This document shows positions 32,600-44,562 of a stretch of DNA of 64,000 nucleotides, piece after piece; positions within the stretch are counted from its first letter, which is position 1; the number at the start of each line of letters is the position of its first letter. The notes beneath the pieces are model-generated. The model had not been told where the DNA came from. It worked only from the letters and a program-made list of their open reading frames with translations, and did not search any database. The DNA is from Ochotona curzoniae (taxonomy: Eukaryota > Chordata > Mammalia > Lagomorpha > Ochotonidae): positions 14,015,001 through 14,079,000 of the forward strand of contig NW_024466512.1 in assembly GCF_017591425.1 (NCBI RefSeq). Direction: 5' to 3'. The translations under genes and the position numbers were made by a program.

Positions 32600-35500
32600 T
32601 CCATGATATGCAAATCAGTTGAGAGGCACTATGCATCTTTCCTGGTGTATCTTTGCTCCCAGGGGCACTGTGAATTTGTCCAGATTGGCTTTCTGTTCAG
32701 CCCCTCACTTTCTTGGGTGTTTTGTGTGTCTCCAGAGCAGGATTTAACCATGGCACAGTTAACATCTGGGGCCGGGTACTTCTTTATGGTAGAGGGACAG
32801 GGTGTGCACAGTAGGTCATAGAGCAGAATTGCTGGCCTCTGCCCGCCAAATACCCACCTCCCCCAGTTGTGACAGCCAAGTGGCAAAGTCTCCACATATG
32901 ACCACATGTTCTTCCAGATTTTTCGGAAATATCTTCTCTGGGTATCTTTTTTTCATTCATAGATTTTCAGATTCCTTTTTCTTAAGCACCAAAAGAACTC
33001 AATTCTTTATGTAGAGCAATTTAACGTTGAATTTGACCCCGTACTAGGCTCCTGGTATTATGTTCTTTCTTTGCTTTACCATGGACAAAATTAATATCCT
33101 CTTTATTTATCCTACCAAAGTCATGGTGTGCATGTCATTTCTTTCCTCCTGTTAAATAAGATGGCTAATCTAAATAAATGGCTACATTTTGTTTTGGCTA
33201 CTTGTAACTTTCAGGAGCTTTAACTAGGAAGTTTGTACTCATGAAAAATCCATCCGTTTTATTATTTGACTGTTTTCCCCCACCCTGCACATTGCAGTTA
33301 CATCTGGGAGACTTCAGTGAAAGCTTTCTGTGGGTCTTCTTCCAGGGCCCCTGCAGCTCAGAGCTGCTATGGCCCCTCAAATGTGTTTCTCTGTGCGCAT
33401 TTCTTTATTTTGTTGGCAGGAATGAGAAACTTAAATCACAAGTTTTGAAAAGTGCAATTTTAGTGTCAACTAGCACAAGATGTTGAAAGAGAGAGAAAGG
33501 CTGAATCAGTGGTCCAAACCATGGGACGATTCTTGACAATGCGCAGCCCCCTTCCTTTGTCCTGTTGCAGTGTAGATAGCTGGAGCTCGGCTGCACCTGC
33601 AGTGCACTTGGCAAGAGCCATTGAATGCATGTCAGGATCTGAGCGGCATTTTCCAATTCTCTTGTACTTGTTCCTTTCCTCAATTTCATGCCATTATTCC
33701 CACTTACAAAGCTGTCTTGTACACTGTTATCTTTCCATTTCTTACAAAAGTGAATCTGTGCATTATAGACTGCATTCTGTGATCTTCTCCTGTGTACACT
33801 TATCTACAATAGACTCTTAGAGTTGGGATGATGCTAGTAGGAGTTACTGAGTGTCATGTGTTGTCTGTGCTAAAGCATTTCTCAATCTGCCCAAAGGTTC
33901 CTGAGCGGCCTGGGACAGTTACTCAGCTTTTGTTCCCCCTTCCTTAAGAAATGTAGCCAAATGTACCTTTTCTCTACCAAGCAGAGTAAGAGGAAAGTGA
34001 TATTTGTGAAATCAGAATTGAGAAAGGTTCAAAATGATGAGGCTATTTTTTTTAATCCCTCAGTGGCAAAATAAAGCAGAGAAAAGAGGCTGCATATTGT
34101 AGGGTCGCATTGATGCAGAATATTCATGCAGGTTAAATTGATAGAAACTGGATTAGTGGCTGTCATTTCAGAGGCAATGACCAGAGGGTAAGAAGGTCTG
34201 TTCTTGGCTTTCCACTCAGACTTTTCTTACCTAGTAGAAAGTGCACAAGTTTTTACCTGGGATGCTTTAAAGTACTTTGAAAAACATTCTGAGATGGAAC
34301 CATAAGTTTTTTCGGGATACGTTTTCCTTTCCATTGGTAAACCGAGACATAAAATGAGAAGGGGTCTCAGGAGGTACTGGGCATAACCCCTAGGAGAGGA
34401 AGAGCTAACTAAAGGGAGGGTGTGAACTGCTCAAATTAAGGAGCCACCAGGCTTTGGTTCATGCTGGTGAAGTTCAGTGGCAGAACATGCGGCAATGTGA
34501 ACCCGAGTCTGATTTTAATTCCTTAATCTGAGATAAGACTCTAACATTATGTGGGCATTAGGAAAAAGAGAAATAAAACACTCCCCCAAAAAAGCCATGC
34601 CCCAGAGGTTTAACCTGGTTGGTGGAGTTGAGTCCATGAGTCTGCTATGGCGCTGGTCTGAGAGTGAATTCAGACGTCCTTGGGGATACTCTTGCCAACA
34701 ACCCTCAACACTGCAGCTCAGCTTGGAAAAGATTGCTGGTGATGACAGTGCTGTTGCTGCATCTCCAGTGACGTCCTCACGCTGGAGTGCATTTTCAGAA
34801 ACAGGCTGATGCGCTGAGCAGATGTCTGTTTCCCTGTGTGCCTGAAACTGTCAACCCCTCACATGGTGTCACCAAGAAAGGGCAAACTAAGTAACTTGGC
34901 ATTCACGATTAACACCAGTGATTCAACTAAATTCACAGCATTGATTTTTGACAGCATGGATTATTATTTTTATTCATGGACAATTTGATTCGGGAAAAAA
35001 TGGGTGTGCACCTAATGTATCCTCATTTGTCGAACTCTTGCAGGAAATGTGAAAGGGTTTCATATTTCTGATAGTGTGGGGGAAGAACTGGAGAAATCCT
35101 GATTAATTTTCTAAATGATGGGAAATGCATGTTCAGTTTGGGACCTTGACTGTAATTTTTTGTCTTGGAGAAAGTATTTGCTTTTTTTTTTTAATACCAC
35201 GAGTTTTGCACCTAGCCTTATTGCTGCACTGCCCTGAAGAAGCACAGTTTATACTGAGGAGAGAAGAGATAAAGCAGTCTGCTTTTGTTAATAGAGGAAA
35301 TGTTTATGATGTTGATTTCCTGACTGTTATAGCACAAGCTGAGGAACACTCCAGGAGTGCAGTTTCAAACGCATTCTCCGCTTAGGGTGCACGTATCTGG
35401 ACTTTGGGGAGAAAAGAAGATCTTCTAATTAGTACTTTAATTTCCTTGACTACAAAACAGACCAGCTCCCACAAGAGAATTTTTTTCATCTAGGACTGTA

Positions 35501-36964
35501 TATGATTATGAAAGTAAAAAAAAAATTGAAACTTTTATTCTACTGAGTTTTCTCTTTTTTTAATATAAAATCCATTTTAGTTATTCCAACTACTGTTTAA
35601 GTGATAGATGATAATAATTGTTACTAAGTCTCTGAATTTAAGGAACATTCTCTCACAGAACCCAGAAATCTTACATTCATATTTCTTAGCTAAATTGTTC
35701 TTCTCCCCTATGGAGCAGTGCTTGCCAGTTGGCCACACTTCTGGAGGCCATTGAATCAGGAATTTACTTAAGCCAGCCGCAGCCATTTCTCTTGAAGACT
35801 AGACTATCTTAGTTATTGACGAAGAAGCCATTTAATCTACCAGGAAGATCCAGGACAGGGAAGGTCTCCTTGGAACTGTATGATGGCCAAGTGTTCAGAG
35901 TTCACATGCTCCCTGGGTTTTGGTTTGTCCATCAAGGCTAGCAGGATTGGCCTGTGACGTGGGGCCAGGTGCTGGGAGCACTTGTGATGAAATTGGATCC
36001 TTTAGAAAAACACTGGCTTGACCAGGGAGCCTTGAACGCACATCCTGAGGAGGAACATTCCAACCTTAGCCCTAATGGCTGAAGAGGCGGCTTTGTGGTG
36101 GCTTCTCCTGCACAGGAGAGAAGTTCTTATTTTCTAGAAAGTTCTCAGAAATGGGTGAACCCTGATGGCATGGTGCTGTGAACATCACTGAGGGAAAATG
36201 GGCACTACTAGGTATGTACTAGAGATATGCTGCTCCTCTCATGATTAATCTCTTGTTCCTCTCTCAGCTTACAGCTCCAGGAGGCGAAGAATGTACTTGA
36301 CATGAAATAATGATGTAGGGTGTATCTGAAAGAGTGAGCAGATACACAGGAAGAAGTCTGTCTCTGCAGGTGCAGGACGAATGATTCTCTCTGAGGCATT
36401 AGGAATTGTGTGCCTCATGGTGGGTTCTTGGCTTTGGGTAATGACACTTTGCATTCGTCTCTTCCTCTCAATTTTATACCAATAGGTTGGGTTGGATTTT
36501 TAAGGGTAGTCTGTATATGCTCGATTGCAATTGTAAAATTCAGAAACAAAACAGAGAGGGGAAGTGTCAGGAGCAGGGCTATTCCAATGAAAGAGAACAA
36601 TTTATAATAATCTGCAAAGCCTGAAATCTGAGGAATATGGGGCATCAACAATCCTTTTGCCCTGGGTTCTTCATCTGAGGTCCATGTCCAGAGGAAAAAC
36701 ACAATTGGAGAATATTGGCTCAAATTTTCCTCTCCCAGATGCTTGGATTTCATTCAAATTCCCTGATGATAGTAAGACCCCAGGAACAAGCTTTTCTTGG
36801 GCAAATCTGGACCCAGTGCTTGGCCAGAATCTGTTGACCTGAATTCCATTTCTGATGATGCAAATAGATTGTTTGACAGGATCCAAGTAAGGTGTACTGT
36901 GACAGGGTCAGAAAGGATACAGGCCAGTGTGAGCTAATCCAGGAAAATTCTGGCATCACAAAAT
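32600..36964. other. 4.4-kb stretch with no recognised gene or repeat
   Basis: No lagomorph SINE, L1 or coding region recognised. Open frames such as minus 36,415-36,753 (112 codons, with a hydrophobic stretch SFIGIALLLTLPLSVLFLNF) lack homology that I know, a start context or neighbouring exons. It may hold unique, possibly conserved non-coding sequence, which only alignment could show. Confidence 0.4.
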
Positions 36965-37262
36965 AGGGAATAGGCACTGTGGAGTAGCAGTTAAGCCACT
37001 TCCTATAGTGTAGGCATCTCATATGGGCACCAGTTCAAGGCTTTGCTGTTCCACTTCCTATGCAGCTCCCTGATAACACAACTGGGAATGCAAAGGAATG
37101 ACTCAAGTCTTAATTCTGGCCTTGTACCTATGTGGGAGACCTGAAAAAGCTCCAATCTTTGGCCTGGAATGACACTGGCTGTTGTTGCCCTTTAGGGTTG
37201 AATCAACAGATGTAGGACCTCTTTGTCTCTCCTCTCTGTAACTCTACATTTCAAATACACAA
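36965..37262 (+). mobile_element. Old C-repeat SINE
   Basis: Head GGCACTGTGGAGTAGCAGTT, CATATGGGCACCAGTTC, CTATGTGGGAGACCTG and CTCTCCTCTCTGTAAC; tail ATTTCAAATACACAAACC. Confidence 0.87.
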
Positions 37263-37409
37263 ACCTGAAGACATTCAAACTGAGAGGCAGCCTGGTACAC
37301 TCAGGATCTAGGACAGCCGCAGAACACTCCATGTGTAGTCTGAATGAGTTTGCATTATAATCACATGCATAGAAGCACCTACACATGAGAATATACCCAT
37401 TGCCTGTGT

Positions 37410-37755
37410 TGTAGGGTTTTCAACCCCGAGTACGGCAGCAACCTCAATTCTTGCCTCACAGAAAAGAATTTTCATGCAGACACACTTTAGTTTTAAAGCA
37501 AGATTTATTAGAAAAGCTGAGAAAAGGTGCTCCTGTCCTAGTGATGGGATAGGGCTTTGAAAGAGAAAAGACCTGTACCTCCTAGTGGCAGGAGGAGGAA
37601 AGAGAAATATCAGAATTAATGGTGGGGATAGCATCTTTTAAAGGTTCACCTCAAAGATGTTTCTCCATAAACAAAGGAGAATTCCTGGTTTCCATGGAAC
37701 CTGGCCCTGGGACAAAAGGTCCAGAAAGGTTGTCACCGCCAAACTAACTCAATCA
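37410..37755 (-). mobile_element. Solo endogenous-retrovirus LTR
   Basis: The 346-bp block is bounded on the minus strand by TGATTGAGTTAG at the 5' end and AAAACCCTACA at the 3' end, the TG...CA termini of an LTR. A polyadenylation signal (AATAAATCTTGCTTTAAAAC) precedes a U5-like part with GTGAGGCAAGAATTGAGG and GCTGCCGTACTCGGGG. The layout fits a U3-R-U5 LTR, probably gammaretrovirus-like (inference). No internal retroviral genes are present. I see no matching short target duplication. An L1 tail adjoins it at 37,756. Confidence 0.7.
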
Positions 37756-37960
37756 CTTTTTTTGTTTTTTAAAATTAATTACATTGCATTATGTGACACA
37801 GTTTCATTGGCTCTGGGATTACCCCAATGCCTCCTCGTACCCTCCCCTCCCCCATGGTGGATTCCTCCACCTTGTTGCAGTATTACAGATTGAGACCAGT
37901 CTGAAACTACCCCCTTGGCAATGGCCAGAGTTGGAATTGGGCTGACGTGTTAGGTGGGGA
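37756..37960 (-). mobile_element. L1 3' end, divergent copy
   Basis: Minus strand: a C-rich block in plus orientation (CCTCCCCTCCCCCATGGTGG), then CATTATGTGACACAG and a T-rich tail at 37,756-37,772. It is homologous to the next L1 end but more diverged. The right boundary is unclear. Confidence 0.65.
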
Positions 37961-38173
37961 ATTGGCATGCTAATGTCACCCTTGTCTCTTGGGGAAGTGT
38001 CTTCTGGATATGTTAAAATATGCACTTGCCTTGGGACAAACATGCTCTGGAGAATCCAAGACATGGTGGGGAAAATACCCTTTTTCATTTGAGAAAAAAA
38101 TGACTCGGGGACCCAGAATACCCTAACTGCCAACTACCCAGTCTCCGCTCTCACCTGGAATATCAATCATATT

Positions 38174-38413
38174 TTTTTTCTCTCTCTTTTTTTTATTGTT
38201 GTTAACATTGTATTATGTGATACAGTTTAATAGGTACTGGGGATTCCCCCCACCCCTCCCGAACCCCTTCCCCCATGGTGGATTCCTCCACCTTGATGCA
38301 TAACCACAGTTCAAGTTCAGTTGAGATTCGTTCCTTGCAAACACATATCTAGCATAAAGTCCAGCGTCTTATTGTCCAGATAAGTTCAGTGGCCTCTTGG
38401 GGAGACCTTCTCT
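38174..38413 (-). mobile_element. Short 5'-truncated L1 insertion with perfect target duplication
   Basis: Only the last ~215 bases of an L1 3'UTR plus its tail are present: in plus orientation a T-rich run, GTATTATGTGATACAG, C-rich runs at 38,246-38,274, and CCATGGTGGATTCCTCCACC. Identical 16-bp flanks GAATATCAATCATATT lie at 38,158-38,173 and 38,414-38,429. Severe 5' truncation is typical of L1 integration. Confidence 0.9.
38246..38274 (-). other. G-quadruplex-capable tract in L1 3' end
   Basis: On the minus strand: five G-runs (5, 4, 3, 4, 6) with loops of 1 to 3 bases. Same relative place as the tract at 7,749-7,771. Confidence 0.7.
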
Positions 38414-38911
38414 GAATATCAATCATATTAATTGCAGGGATTCCAATCCAACAGCATGCATGAGATCAATGCAGATAACAGGTCTTGTTTTCCAGTTCTA
38501 AATTTTTACTTTCTTATTCCTCAGGTTTTTTTTTTTCCAAAAAAATCATTCTGATGTCATGAATCAATATATTGTGATTATCTGTTTCTATATTTCAACC
38601 CGCCTTGAGTTCCTGCTACTTATGCTTTTACAAGGACATGAACATGCAAAGAAAATGTTTTCACTTAAAATCAGAGGATACTGTGACACATCCCTGTTTT
38701 TTCATCATCCAAACATTGATGACAGACATCGATGCCTGTGGTATCTATAGTCTTGCTTGGAATATAGGGGAATTTTATGGTCCTAGAATGATTTAATGTG
38801 GTGCAATAATGAGGGATACACAACATATACATTTATCACAGCCAGCAGGATGCACAATGCAAAAAGCAAATTTTTTTTAAAAAGTAAATTTTGTTGTAAA
38901 TTCTAGACATT

Positions 38912-39035
38912 GACCTCTGCTTTTCAGGTACATTAGCAGGGAGCTGGATGGGAAGCTCAGGGGCCAGGAATTGAACTTGGATGTGGGTGTCCTAAGCAGC
39001 TGTTTGACCTGTTGTGGTGTGATTCCCACCCCACA
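38912..39035 (-). mobile_element. Partial old C-repeat SINE (head half)
   Basis: AGCAGGGAGCTGGATGGGAA, GGAATTGAACTTGGATG and ACCTGTTGTGGTGTGATTCC represent the tRNA-like half. The tail half is missing or unrecognisable. Confidence 0.7.
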
Positions 39036-40199
39036 AAAATGGCCAGAACCTGGCTGAGCTTATGTTGGAGAATAAAGTATATATTTTAATCTTATAATTG
39101 CACTTTTGAAGTCTCCTCCTACATAACGTATAATAATCAGGGGAATTAACATTTCCACATCTCCAATTTTAAAAAGTTAAAAATGGTGAATACTATTGTT
39201 GAATGTTAAATGCAGAAAAATGTTTTATAGAAAAGTCATCGATGCTTTTTTTTCTGGTAGTTGGAGAGTTTTGTTTACTAAGCAGATGGACTTGGCCTTG
39301 GTCTAGTGCTTCGCTGGTAGCAATGCTGCTGGTGGCGTGGCGTGGCAGTGTTGGAAGTGCAGCCAAGCTTCTCCCAAGTGCAAGATTCTCTTTGAGGTCT
39401 CAGGACCAAAGTGAAATTGCTGGTGTACAGTCTGTCGACACCCGCAGCTTCCCACTGTTTAACACTCTTTGCTAAATGCGTGTTCTTTGAAACAATAACC
39501 TTTTAAAATTAATAGTACTATCCCTGAGCTACAATTATTTGCTTTGAAATGTTGCTCTCTACCTTTATCTGAATAATACTGCACTTTTAATGACTAAAGG
39601 CACAAAGCTGTCGAAGGGAAAACAATTTTAAAAAAGGAAATTAATAATTGAAGAGTAAAACAATATTTAAAAGGAAGTGACCAGTTAAAGAACAGATTTT
39701 CTTTGCTTGAAGCCAAGGCTTTCCGAGGAATCTGGGAAGTTACGGTTTGAAAGAGGAATGGGTTTCCTGGAGGGAGACTTCACATGTGAACCATCCGGGA
39801 CTGGTAGGATCTGTGGTCTGGGTGAGGGTAGTGCCAACCTCTTGGTAAAGAAATCAGCTGCTCTGATTTGTTGATGGGATTCACTCAATGTAAATCATTG
39901 CCCTGTAATTCCTTTCTTACTGAGTTTCCCTTTCTGTAAGGACTGTAAGGTGTCCTTCATTTCTGTGAGGATCGATGGGGGTGGTTTTCGGAGACTGACA
40001 ATACAAATGAAGCTGTCTTTGTATGCCATCTACTTTTATTAGTCTGGGGGAAGCAAAACGTGGGATGACTGAATGGTAAAATAGGTTGGTGTTCAGGTTT
40101 TTAAACAAGTGGTAAGCTGTTAGCCAAAATGGTTGAACCATTTCTATTCCTACCTGATGCATAGGACAGTTAGAGTTTATCTCAATCCTGGCTAATCAT
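39036..40199. other. Mostly unassigned stretch
   Basis: CAGGGGAATTAACATTTCCA at 39,137 suggests a small old L1 scrap. A locally GC-richer piece at 39,290-39,450 holds GGCGTGGCGTGGCAGTG. No gene is supported. Confidence 0.35.
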
Positions 40200-40411
40200 T
40201 AGAATGGTAATGGCTAATTTTTTGGGATTTTAGCTTCTTTAATAAATTTATGTCCTACCTAAATGAGGTTTTTATTTGAATTTCTCCCATAATCACTGAT
40301 GCTGGCTATCACTTCTTCTGCTTATTTGCCAATGACTGGTCTTTGTTGAAATGTCTGTTCAAATATTTTATACAGTGTTTAAAATTGAGTTTTTTCCTCA
40401 ATTAAAAAAAT

Positions 40412-40709
40412 CTTAAATAATATTTATTTGAAAGGCACAGGAGGGCTATTGATTGAGACCTTGATTTGCAGGTTCATTTTCTGTTCGGCCACATGGCTGA
40501 GGTTGTTCGGGACAAAGTTAGGATCCCAGAGCTCCGTCAGGTCTTCCATGTGGGTGGTAGAAAACTCAGTACTTGGAACATCCTTCACTACCTTCCCAGG
40601 AGCATCAGTATTGAGCTGGGTGGGATGCAGAGCTCTGGGGACTCGATGCTCTGATAGGGTCTGCTGGTGTTCTAAGCAGCAAATTCACTCACTGTGTCCT
40701 ATCAGCCCG
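40412..40709 (-). mobile_element. Old C-repeat SINE inside L1
   Basis: Tail AATATTTATTTGAAAGGCAC, body GATCCCAGAGCTCCGTCAGG and CTTCCATGTGGGTGG, and head CTCACTGTGTCCTATCAGCCC. The next, young SINE landed at this head. Confidence 0.85.
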
Positions 40710-40719
40710 ATTGAGTTTT

Positions 40720-41044
40720 TTTTTTTAAAGATTTATTTTATTATTTTTTCATTGGAAAGGCGGATATACAGAGAGGAGAGACAGAGAGGAAGATCTTCCG
40801 ACCGATGATTCACTCCCCAAGTGAGCACAACGGGCCGATACTATGCCAATCCGAAGCCAGGAGCCTCTTCCGGGTCTCCCACGCGGGTGCAGGTTCCCAA
40901 AGCTTTGGGCCATCCTCAACTGCTTTCCCAGGCCACAGGCAGGGAGCTGGAAGGGAAGCAGGGCTGCCGGGATTAGAACCGGCGCCCATATGGGATCCCG
41001 GGCGTGCAAGGCGAGGACCTTTAACCACTTGCGCCACCGCGCCG
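40720..41044 (-). mobile_element. Young C-repeat SINE (subfamily B), perfect target duplication
   Basis: Near-intact minus-strand copy with CpGs, markers GCAGGTTCCC and GACCTTTAACC, and head GCGCCACCGCGCCG. Identical 17-bp flanks CAGCCCGATTGAGTTTT lie at 40,703-40,719 and 41,045-41,061. The left flank includes the head of the older SINE. Confidence 0.96.
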
Positions 41045-41067
41045 CAGCCCGATTGAGTTTTACAAAC

Positions 41068-41420
41068 TATTTAGGGGCAAGCCTTATGGATGGTGGGTTA
41101 AGCTGCTGCTTAAGGCATCCACAACTCATACTGAAGTACTGATTTGGGAACTGGGCATTTAGCTTCTAATCCAGCTTCCTGTTGGTAACTCCTAGGAGGT
41201 AGTAGATGAGGCTGTAGGTGCTTAGGTTCCTCCCTGCTCTCATGTGGGAAACCTACATGGAGATCTGGGCATCTGGCTTTAGTTGGATACAGCCACTGTT
41301 GGGCAGACATTTGAGAAATTTAACAATGGATGGAAGATCTTTGTTTCTATGTTTGTCTGTGTCCCTGTATTTGTCTGTGTCTGTCACTCATATTTTCCAA
41401 GTAGGTAAAAAAATAAACAC
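41068..41420 (+). mobile_element. Old C-repeat SINE inside L1
   Basis: Head GGGGCAAGCCTTATGGATGG, CATGTGGGAAACCTACATGG, ATTTGAGAAATTTAACAATG and ACAATGGATGGAAGATC; a (TGTCTG)-rich stretch at 41,350-41,385; tail GGTAAAAAAATAAAC. Opposite orientation to its two neighbours. Confidence 0.85.
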
Positions 41421-41945
41421 GAATGTAAAGTTACTAAAACATTTTTATATTCTCTTTTCATAAATTTACAAATGCTTTCCTCAATTTTTGGTTTTCTAAT
41501 ACTCTGCTGTATCTTTTGCAGAGCTGAGGTTTGATTTATCATTTCTTTTATGAAGTGTTTTATTTCTATTTAAAAACCTTATTCTTAGCTACAAATGACT
41601 AGCAGTTTTCTTCTGCTTTTCTCTGGCAATATTATAGTATCCCTGTTATAAAATTTGGTTTTGTGTGCTTTGTCCATTTTGAGCTTTTATATATGTTGAA
41701 ATACTTGGATATTCAGTTATTATGGCAGCATTTGTTGCAAAGATGTCCCTGTGTTATGTCTCCTCTTTGGCTGATAGTTGGTTATCCATATACAAGGTGG
41801 GCATTTACTTTTTAATTTCAACTTTGCTCCTTTGAGGTGTGTGTTTATGCTAAAAATACAGTGTTTTTGCTTATTAGAACTTTGCAAATAAAAACAATCA
41901 GGCAACGTTAGCCCTTTGACTTCAAACGTGTTCAAAATTGCTTTC

Positions 41946-43561
41946 AGAAAGAATGGAGTGTTCTCTTAGGGCAAGGCAGCTCCCACTTATTTGGTACTTT
42001 GTTCTAAGAACTGTCACTGTCTGCTTCTCCCAAGACACTCAACTCTTTCTGACTCAGTTTGTCAGTTTCCTCTGCCATAACTGTGACTTGCAAGTACTCT
42101 CAAGGCAAGATGCTGTGTCACCTGTAAGATTAGCTTTGTTTATTTCCAGGTGTTCTAGTTTACTTATTTTCTTTTTGCCTGGTGTTCAATGTCCTTAAAA
42201 CATTGTTTCGTATTTTGTATTTATTTTCTGGCTGTTTCAGGGCAGAATTAGACCATTACTTCATCTTAGAGTTATTCGAGATAAAGGCACAAATGCACTA
42301 TTTTCTTCTGTAATCTAGAAAATGTATCTGAAATATTGGGGATTCCCATTCTTGCTGCTTCTGTGTTCATTTTAGTCACCCAGATAAATATCTACCCTGC
42401 AATTTGGAAATAATCTAAATTCATTTGGTCTCACGGTGTTGTTGCAATCCCCATGTAACTAATGGTGACACCATGTTTGATAACTAGAGGGCATTTGGTG
42501 CATTTTGATGGAGCAAGTATAACATGGGCATTTCTGAGACATGCTGCTTATTAAAGTCAGTAAGATTTCATGAAACATCAAAGCATTTTTTCAGTCTGTT
42601 ACACTGGAGAAGTATAGCATGAGAGGCAGAATAGTATTGTCAGAACATAAAGCTAGAATAGTAAACATAGTCTGGATATATTAGCCTTGCACATACCCTG
42701 CAACGAGATTTGGGGTACAGTGAAGGTAATGTGTAATATGATGAATTTTAAGGCATTTACAGTTAAACATTGCTCTGGAAAAGAGGTATGGACAGTGATT
42801 TGGGTTTGGATGTGATCACATGATATGCAGGAAATTCTTTGTAGGTGTTGGGATGATCTTGCTAAGGCTGGGACACCTTCAGGAGGTGCTGACTATGACA
42901 TGGCAGAAGAGTAGTTACATTCATTATACATTCAAAAGAAAAAATCAATGGGACTTTTCAATTGAATAAATGTATTTGGGCACTTGAAAATTGGAAGAAG
43001 AATTAATGATAAACTCCATGTTTTTTCACTTAGTTAAATTGGAGAAATGGGAACGCTTGAGCAAAGATAGATGTAAGTTTATATCAACAAGTCTGAGATA
43101 ATTTTCTTCTTAGACATTGGTGAATCACACATCCTTAGGTTGCATGTCACTCAAATTCTGCCTAAAGGGAAACAGAGGATTTATGGGCTTTCATCATTGG
43201 AAAGTTCGGGGGGTTGCTATCTTCGGACAGGGTTGAAGCCAGGTATGCAGTAATTTATAAATATTTTTAAATTGAAAGGCCTTTTTGTTAATGTTGTTGA
43301 TGCTTGAAAATGGGCCTTCCATTTCTACCTGTCAAATAATCTTAAAGAAGATATTTCTTTCATCAGTGGTTCCAACAGAAGCAATAGAACAATGCCTCAC
43401 TGACTCTACTTGATTCTTATCTTCCAAGTTCATCCCTGTGGCCAGGGATTTAGATTTGATTCTGATTGGCCAGACATCAGTCACATGACTTCTCTGGAAA
43501 CCAGAGTACCAGTATCAGCCACATCAAAATCACAGACTGGGCATGAGCTCCCTCCCCACAC

Positions 43562-43564
<3 letters not shown>
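41946..43564. other. Unassigned 1.6-kb stretch
   Basis: No gene, RNA or repeat recognised. Confidence 0.4.

Positions 43565-43597
<33 letters not shown>
43565..43597. repeat. (CA)n microsatellite
   Basis: About 16 uninterrupted CA units. Its length and purity make it a likely polymorphic marker. Confidence 0.97.
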
Positions 43598-43599
<2 letters not shown>

Positions 43600-44562
43600 A
43601 GAAGGGCGTGTGAAGTGCTGCTACAAGCATGTGGATGAGCGCTGAGCAGGAAAGAAGAGCTCATGTCCCCTGTAATTTACTTCCTGCTCTAAAGCAGCAG
43701 CTGCATGCATGCTGGATGAAAAGGCTTAGCTGTAGTAGCTCTCGTATCAGCTCCTCCATTATAGAAGCCTGTTAGCTTGCCATTGAACACGGCAGATTCT
43801 TCAGGGAGGAAAGATTGTGTGCGTGGCTACCTTGTCTGCCTGTAGCACAGCTAGCTTCAGTTGATTTTCAGCCAAGGAAAGAATCCATATTCCTGGTCTG
43901 AATTTATAGTGTGAATTCAGAGTGACTAATAAATGCCTCCTGGATAACACTGTCAGATTGGCTATAACATTTGTGTGATGTGCATGGAAATGATAGAATT
44001 ACACAATGTCACTGAAGCATGGCTACTGGAATTGACAGGCGGCTGGAGAATCCTCTATCTCTGTGTTGCTCATTCTTTTGGATCCTGGGATCATGATTTA
44101 TATCAAGCTTTTCCTACCTCCATGTGAGATATTTTATTCAGAATAATAATGCTTGATGCTTGCAGGCATTTAATAACCTCTGAGGATGGTTTTCAGACAT
44201 TTTTGGAGCCACCAGTCTAGTTCAGCTACTTTCACTTTGACAGCTGAGAAAATTAAGAAGATGGAGAAGCGATGTTTATAAAGTCACATGGCAAAAGAAG
44301 AAGAACCCAGATCATTTGTATCTGTCTACAAATTTTATTTCCTTCTACTGATTTCCAGCTGAAAATATTGCATATTTCATTTGTGGAGGAGGATTAAGGG
44401 TTCTTTAAAGTAATTCTGATCTTAGAGAGGAATTTCTAGAGCAATTTTCTAGGCAAGTTGATGTTTAAATTTCATTGCTTTCATTCTGCTTTCCAGAAGA
44501 TATTCATCTTTGTCACATGTAGTTAATAATGAAGGAGATGACTATTCACCGCCAAGTTTGAA
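43598..44562. other. Unassigned stretch
   Basis: No gene. A minus-strand MIR-like scrap may exist at about 44,240-44,295 (ATAAAGTCACATGGC). Confidence 0.35.

Larger units (their letters stand above)
40200..41945 (-). mobile_element. Old L1 3' half, interrupted by three SINEs
   Basis: Antisense L1 features come in order: TTGAAATGTCTGTTCAAATA (40,350), then after the SINEs TTTTGCAGAGCTGAGG (41,514), GTCCATTTTGAGCTTTTATA (41,670), TTGGATATTCAGTTATTATG (41,706) and GGTTATCCATATACAAGG (41,780). These correspond to the 3' part of ORF2 and the 3' region. No frame survives. Confidence 0.65.

Noticed and set aside
36415..36753. 112-codon minus frame with a hydrophobic segment
   Set aside because: One possible membrane helix, but no known family, start context or neighbouring exon. 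AT/TC-rich sequence easily yields hydrophobic readings.
37410..37755. Full endogenous provirus
   Set aside because: Only a single LTR is present; no internal gene sequence or second LTR was seen nearby.
43565..43597. Regular repeats considered as a CRISPR array or satellite
   Set aside because: It is a simple dinucleotide run; there are no spacers or longer units. Nothing in the window resembles a CRISPR array, operon or bacterial gene.
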